The translations under genes were made by a program, and so were the position numbers. This document shows positions 59,781-64,000 of a DNA stretch of 64,000 nt, piece after piece; the stretch's first letter is position 1, and the number at the start of each line of letters is the position of its first letter. The notes under the pieces were generated by a model that saw nothing but the letters and a program-made list of their open reading frames with translations, searched no databases and was not told where the DNA came from. This DNA is from Panicum virgatum (taxonomy: Eukaryota > Streptophyta > Magnoliopsida > Poales > Poaceae), in the NCBI RefSeq assembly GCF_016808335.1, contig NC_053136.1, positions 2,586,531 to 2,650,530 of the forward strand, written 5' to 3'.

Positions 59781-60260
59781 TGCCCTCCCCTCCCCTCCTC
59801 CGCCTCGGGACGCGCGGTCTGGTGGGGGGCAGAGAGAGGCGGCTGGTGGCTGGTGACGTCACGGGGCGCGGAATGGGAGGGGTGGGAAGGGAGGAAGAAG
59901 CCGCACGTCGCCGAGGCGGCGGCGGCCACACGGGGATAGGCCGACCGAAACGTTTCGGAGCACGTGCCACGGCCACAGAAAAAAAGAAAAAATATTGGAG
60001 GCAGGCGACGGCCGCTCGTGGCCGTCCGATCGCCGAAGAGCCGTGCGCCCACGTCGGTGGGGAGATCCCTGCCGTCCGTTCAGGCCGGGGCCCGCCGCTG
60101 CGGGCCCGGTGTGGAACCAGCGGGCCGGAGTGACTGGCAGGCCAGATCCTATTCTGGGCCGAGCGGGGTCACCTGGGCCGGGCCGCCAAACCGTTCCCCT
60201 CCTGATCTGCCTGCGCCGATCCTGGCCGGAGGAAAGGGATCCGACGGCCAGAAACACCCA

Positions 60261-60325
60261 GGGGTGGACGGTATTTCGTTTACCGTCCACCCCCGGGCCC
60301 CTGGACGGTGCTTGGTTTACCGTCC
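60261..60325. repeat. Two adjacent inverted repeats (hairpin-forming) upstream of PDX2
   Basis: GGGGTGGACGGTA (60261-60273) pairs perfectly with TACCGTCCACCCC (60281-60293) around a 7-base loop. A second pair, GGACGGT (60303-60309) with ACCGTCC (60319-60325), repeats the same core. Confidence 0.9.
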
Positions 60326-60592
60326 CGCGCCGGCGTGGCTGCTAATCTGGTGGCGCGGTAGAATTAAGCATCAGAGTGTGTGTGTAGTGTGCTCTAATTT
60401 TTGTACAGCACGCGGTAAAACAAGAAATGAAAATTACGGCATGCATGGTTACTGCCACTAATTAGTAGTAATTAACAAACTGCAGTGTCAAAAGTGCATG
60501 CTTAGTAGGTTGATCGATCGCAGCAAGCATTAGCAGCGAAGGATGATCACTGATGAGCCATGACCGGCGAGCATGTCCGAGCTAGTTGCTCG

Positions 60593-62118
60593 TCACAGCT
60601 CGGTGTGCAGGATGGGCGCCGGAATCGTCAGGGCCACGGCCTTCCCCTTGCCGCCGTCGCCATCGTCGTCGTCGTCGGGGCGGTGGTCGAGCGAGCCGCC
60701 GCAGGTGCTGCTGCGGAGGCAGTCGGCAGCGGGGCTGACGCGGCCGTAGTCGAAGCCGATGGCGCAGTTGCAGACGGTCTGCACCTCGCCGCCGTCGCCG
60801 TCGCTGCGGCGCAGGTCGATGTCGCGGAGCACGATGCCGGTGCAGGGCGCGGCGTCGCTGCAGGCGAACCGGATCGCCTCGGCGCGCCGGGAGGTGCCCC
60901 TGATGTTGAGGTAGGCCACGTTGGTGACCTGCACGCCGGAGGTGGTGCTATTCCGGCAGCAGGAGCCCCGGGCGGCGTCGCAGTAGAACTGGTCGATGAC
61001 GATGGGGTGGTCCACGCCGTCGACGGCCACGTTGGAGAAGCGCACGTTCCGGACGTAGCCGGCGCCGCCCTGCCACGTCTTGATCCGCACCCCGTTCTGC
61101 GCCCGGCTGATCCGCGCCGTGTCCAGCGCCACGTTCTCCACCGCCGCGAACGCCCCGTCCTTCCCCAGGCTCCCGATGCTGCCGCCGCCGCCATGGCCGG
61201 GCATCAGCATGAGCAAGTCGTCGCTGCTTAAGACAGACAGCCATGGACATGAACAAAACATCGAGTCGGCTCACCTGATGCCGTGGCCCGGGCCGCAGTC
61301 GATGTTCTTCATGCGGATGTTGAAGCTGGCGTTGACGATGGAGATGCAGTCGTCGCCGGTGCCGATGCGGCAGCTCTGGATGGAGACGGCGGTGGACTCG
61401 GCGACGTGGATGCCGTCGGTGTTGGGGCTGTCCTCGGGCGCCTCGATGCGAACCCCGGCGAGGCGCACGTTCCGGGACCGGTACACCGTCAGGTGCATCT
61501 GCTGCGCGTTCTGCACGCGCAGGCCCTTCACCCGCACGCCCCGGGACGAGTCGATCGTCACGGCCGTGGGAGCAGGCCTGCACGGCTGAAAGAAAGAAAT
61601 GGCGGCGGATCAGTCAGGCGTACGTCAGGGACGACATGATCGAAGCAGCAATGGAGATTGATCTGGCAGGTTCTGAACAATTTGCCACGGTCGGATGATC
61701 GGATGAGTGAGGCACTGCACGTACGTTGGACTTGTTGACCTTGCAGGAGTTGGCCCACCACTTGGAGCCGGAGCCGTCGATGACGCCGCCGCCCTGGATG
61801 CGGGCGCCGGCGAGCCCCGAGAAGAGCAGCCACAGCCGCGGGCTCCGGGGGTCCCACTCCGACGGCTCCTCCGGCGCCACGATCGTCCCCTGGATCTGCA
61901 AGCCAACGAATCAATTCTCCACTGTATCCGCGCGCAATGCCTTCTCAAGTTCAAACACAACACATTATTATTGGTCATCGCCTCATCACCTGGATGATCA
62001 TCCTGGCCTTGCACGGCCCCATGAAGGTGATCGCGCCGACCTTGTAGCGGCGGCCGGCGGGCACCAAGAACACCGCGTTGTCCAGTGAGCACGCCGTCTT
62101 CCACGCGCTCGAGAAGGC
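60593..62118 (-). CDS. Polygalacturonase, GH28 family (first exon outside window)
   Basis: Four exons are visible: 62118-61990, 61895-61725, 61585-61275 and 61178-60593, each GT..AG and in one frame (398 residues, N-terminus missing). All four GH28 active-site blocks are present: SPNTDGIHV, GTGDDCISI, GPGHGISIGSLG (split by the last intron) and RIKTWQG. The enzyme hydrolyses alpha-1,4-galacturonan in pectin and is normally secreted. The start, signal peptide and the usual NV.DFGA.GDG.. opening are not in the sequence; they should sit in an upstream exon beyond the copia element that starts at 62178, only 59 bases from the splice acceptor of the first visible exon. The tail is long and ends ALTIPAPILHTEL. 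Whether the gene still splices correctly is uncertain. Confidence 0.9.
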
Positions 62119-62177
62119 CTGACAACACCAAAGCCGCAGTCACCATGAAGAATCTTGCCATCACCATCAGCACGAAC

Positions 62178-62407
62178 TGTCAAAGTGGCTAGTGCTGCGC
62201 TTGTCTAGGCCGCTTTGCTTGAGTTGCTCTAGCTCGCTTAGCAGCTAGTCCGCTGGTCGTGCGCCCGCTTGGAGCGTGCCCACGATGCCCAGCGCCGCGT
62301 CTCGCTCGCCACGCCCGCGCGTCGCGCTCGCCTGCAATTGCTCGGCTCTTGTATATGTACATGTGATGAGATCAATACAATTGTACATTGCGGTGCAAAC
62401 TCTTTCA
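62178..62407 (+). repeat. 5' LTR of the right-hand copia element, 230 bp
   Basis: The TG...CA-bounded LTR carries a TATA-like TTGTATATGTAC near 62348 and ends directly before the primer site. Confidence 0.85.
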
Positions 62408-62422
62408 TGGTATCAGCTTACC
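62408..62422 (+). other. Primer binding site of the right-hand copia element
   Basis: TGGTATCAGCTTACC begins directly after the LTR. The first nine bases match initiator-Met tRNA; the rest diverges. Confidence 0.8.
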
Positions 62423-62460
62423 TCCGTTCCTAACTCCTCGCTTCCGCAACCTCCCACCCG

Positions 62461-64000
62461 ATGGTGAGCCCTTCTTCTTCCTCTGGCTCCTCCAACCCCT
62501 TCGCCATGGGCGCCGTCGCCATCAACGCCTCCACCGCCCAACTCATCAGCATCAAGTCCCATGTTCCGGTCGTTCTTGATCTCGTTGCTGCCAACTACGG
62601 CACCTGGCGCACGTTCTTCACCAACACCCTCAAGAAGTTCGGTCTTCTAGATCATGTCGATGGCTCCGTCGACGTGCAGCTGCAGGTCTTCGACCCGGAG
62701 TGGACCCAGATCGACACATGTGTCGTTTCCTGGATCTACGCCACCCTCTTCGACGATCTGCTCTCCGCCGTGATCCAGCCCGACGACACCGCCCACTCCG
62801 TCTGGTCTGCCATCGCCACCCAGTTCCTCGACAACACGGTCCAGCGTACATCGCAGGCCCGCCAACAACTCCACGCCCTCAGCCAGGGCGACATGAACGT
62901 CGTCGACTACTGTGTTCAGATCAAGCGCCAGGCGGACATCTTGCGCGACCTTGGCTCCCCTCTCACCGACCAGGAACTCGTCATCACCCTCCTTGGCGGC
63001 CTCAGCGACAAGCTCGCCCACTGCGCGCCAACAATCTCGGCGTCCGGCATGCGGTTTCTTCAAGCCCGCTCCTTTCTCCACCAGGAGGAGATCTGGATCG
63101 CCGATCGCGCTCGCAAGGTCACCTCCACCGCTCTTCTTGCCGCGTCCCGCTCCTCCAACACATCTGGCAATGTACCTGCCACGGGATCAGCAGCGACTCC
63201 TCCGGCCTCCAACAACACAACCGCCACCAGCGGCAGGGAACGCTCCCGCAAGCGCAAGAAGCAATCCACCCGCACTGGCGGTGTGTCCAACACTCCTACC
63301 CCCAACCCTACGGCGCCGCACGGCGGCACCGTGCCGTCCTGGGTGAATCCCTGGACTGGTGTCGTCCAGGCCTGGCCCCTCGGTCATCTTCCTCCTGGTG
63401 CGCCGGCTGCTGGCGTCCTCGGGTCTCGTCCAGGGGCTGCTCCGCAGCAGTCTCTCACGGCCCAGCATTCTCCGGCCGGCTCTCTTCCTCCGGCGCTCTA
63501 CCAGGTGCTCAATGGCCTCACCCTCCAGTCCTCGCCACCCAGCGCTCAGGACTGGGTTCTCGACACCGGCGCCTCCACGCACATGGCCGGCGACGCTGGT
63601 ATGCTCTCCTCCACGTCTCCCTGTTCTTCTCGCATCATAGTTGGCAACGGTGCATCCATTCCTGTCCAGTGCACCGGTTACACCACAATCTCCACCCCCA
63701 CCTCCCCACTTCATCTCCGTGATGTCCTCATTTCCTCTCCTCTTATTCACAATCTCATCTCTGTCCGCAAACTCACTCGTGACAATAACATTTCTGTCGA
63801 ATTTGATCCGCTTGGTTTCTCTGTCAAGGATCTTCGTACCCGGGCGGTTCTCTTCCGCAGTGACAGTAGCGGCGATCTCTACCCCCTGAAGCAGTCTGCG
63901 CCCCTCCACCGCGGTCTCCACATCTCCATCGATCTCTGGCATGCCAGGCTTGGACACCCAGGGGCGCCAGCACTCTCCAGGATCCTAGACTCATTTGATT
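62461..64000 (+). CDS. Copia gag-pol polyprotein, N-terminal part (partial)
   Basis: The ATG at 62461 opens a frame free of stops for 513 codons to the window edge. Residues about 20-230 form the copia gag region (HSVWSAIATQFLDNTVQRTS, LLGGLSDKLAHCAP). The usual CCHC zinc knuckle is not visible; instead there is a basic run RERSRKRKKQSTR near residue 263 and a Pro/Gly-rich linker. The aspartic protease begins near residue 363 with DWVLDTGASTHMAG, its D-T/S-G active site. The gag-pre-integrase block LWHARLGHPG starts near residue 493, so integrase follows outside the window. Codon use is strongly GC3-rich, unlike the AT-rich copia remnant at 10.1-13.9 kb. Confidence 0.93.
   Translation, partial: MVSPSSSSGSSNPFAMGAVAINASTAQLISIKSHVPVVLDLVAANYGTWRTFFTNTLKKFGLLDHVDGSVDVQLQVFDPEWTQIDTCVVSWIYATLFDDLLSAVIQPDDTAHSVWSAIATQFLDNTVQRTSQARQQLHALSQGDMNVVDYCVQIKRQADILRDLGSPLTDQELVITLLGGLSDKLAHCAPTISASGMRFLQARSFLHQEEIWIADRARKVTSTALLAASRSSNTSGNVPATGSAATPPASNNTTATSGRERSRKRKKQSTRTGGVSNTPTPNPTAPHGGTVPSWVNPWTGVVQAWPLGHLPPGAPAAGVLGSRPGAAPQQSLTAQHSPAGSLPPALYQVLNGLTLQSSPPSAQDWVLDTGASTHMAGDAGMLSSTSPCSSRIIVGNGASIPVQCTGYTTISTPTSPLHLRDVLISSPLIHNLISVRKLTRDNNISVEFDPLGFSVKDLRTRAVLFRSDSSGDLYPLKQSAPLHRGLHISIDLWHARLGHPGAPALSRILDSFD

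Larger units (their letters stand above)
62178..64000 (+). mobile_element. Ty1/copia retrotransposon, 5' part (runs off right edge)
   Basis: A 230-bp LTR (62178-62407, TGTCAAAG...TTTCA) is followed at once by a Met-tRNA primer site TGGTATCAGCTTACC and an open gag-pol frame from 62461. The five bases before the LTR are CGAAC, the expected target duplication. The element is inserted head-to-head with the polygalacturonase gene, in what is best read as its first intron. The very short LTR and intact frame suggest a compact, recently active family. Confidence 0.93.

Noticed and set aside
60560..61639. Long plus-strand and alternative minus frames in the polygalacturonase region
   Set aside because: High GC3 keeps other frames open; only the chosen frame has NTDG, GDDC, GHG and RIK motifs and consistent introns.
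1..64000. CRISPR arrays, tRNA or rRNA genes, bacterial-type operons
   Set aside because: No regularly spaced repeats, no cloverleaf-type tRNA sequence and no rRNA segments were recognised; the window is plant nuclear DNA.

Overview
This is a nuclear, intron-rich plant window, almost certainly from a grass. The evidence is the set of monocot-type orthologues (SDH3, LPA3, PDX2, BAM8 and a PLS-class PPR gene), a canonical MIR168 hairpin, Stowaway MITEs with CTCCCTCC termini, and long nested gypsy and copia LTR retrotransposons using initiator-Met tRNA primer sites. I rebuilt exon structures by hand from GT..AG junctions and frame continuity. Each of the six multi-exon genes translates without a stop across every junction I propose.

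Left third (1-26 kb). A minus-strand Ty3/gypsy chromovirus runs off the left edge. It has an uninterrupted gag-pol frame at 1-4374, an extra upstream reading frame at about 5033-5909, a leader with a long (TA)n tract and a 128-bp tandem duplication, a primer site at 7511-7525 and a 2.6-kb 5' LTR at 7528-10131. It is inserted inside the integrase region of a decayed plus-strand Ty1/copia element whose 3' LTR ends at 13858. From 14 to 26 kb lie MITEs, a solo LTR (18135-18763), an 874-bp hAT-type element with a perfect 8-bp target duplication (23200-24073), diverged repeats of what may be a small-gene family, and the SDH3 gene (minus; coding exons 20632-19734, non-coding first exon near 22.4 kb).

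Middle (26-47 kb). LPA3 (photosystem II assembly, minus, nine exons) is followed by a terminal-inverted-repeat element holding proline-rich 69-bp repeats, a LINE remnant, and a complete non-autonomous LTR element (31783-33982) with 128-bp LTRs, a CTACC target duplication, and no retroviral protein. A single-exon PPR gene (minus) and the BZR1-beta-amylase fusion gene BAM8 (plus) are divergent and share 284 bp. MIR168 lies at about 46.6 kb on the minus strand with its own TATA box.

Right part (47-64 kb). After two Stowaway MITEs come an LSU-like coiled-coil gene (minus), a PGAP1-like alpha/beta hydrolase (plus, seven exons), a SWIB-domain protein (minus), the PLP-synthase glutaminase PDX2 (minus, seven exons) and a GH28 polygalacturonase (minus). 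The first polygalacturonase exon is cut off by a young plus-strand Ty1/copia element that runs off the right edge with an open frame.

The host genes are ordinary, unrelated housekeeping and regulatory genes, not a pathway cluster. The unusual material is in the mobile-element layer: the extra gypsy reading frame, the protein-less LTR element, the copia insertion 59 bp from a splice acceptor, and a recurrent class of tiny oligo(A)-ended insertions flanked by direct duplications. No database search was possible; family names rest on recognised motifs.
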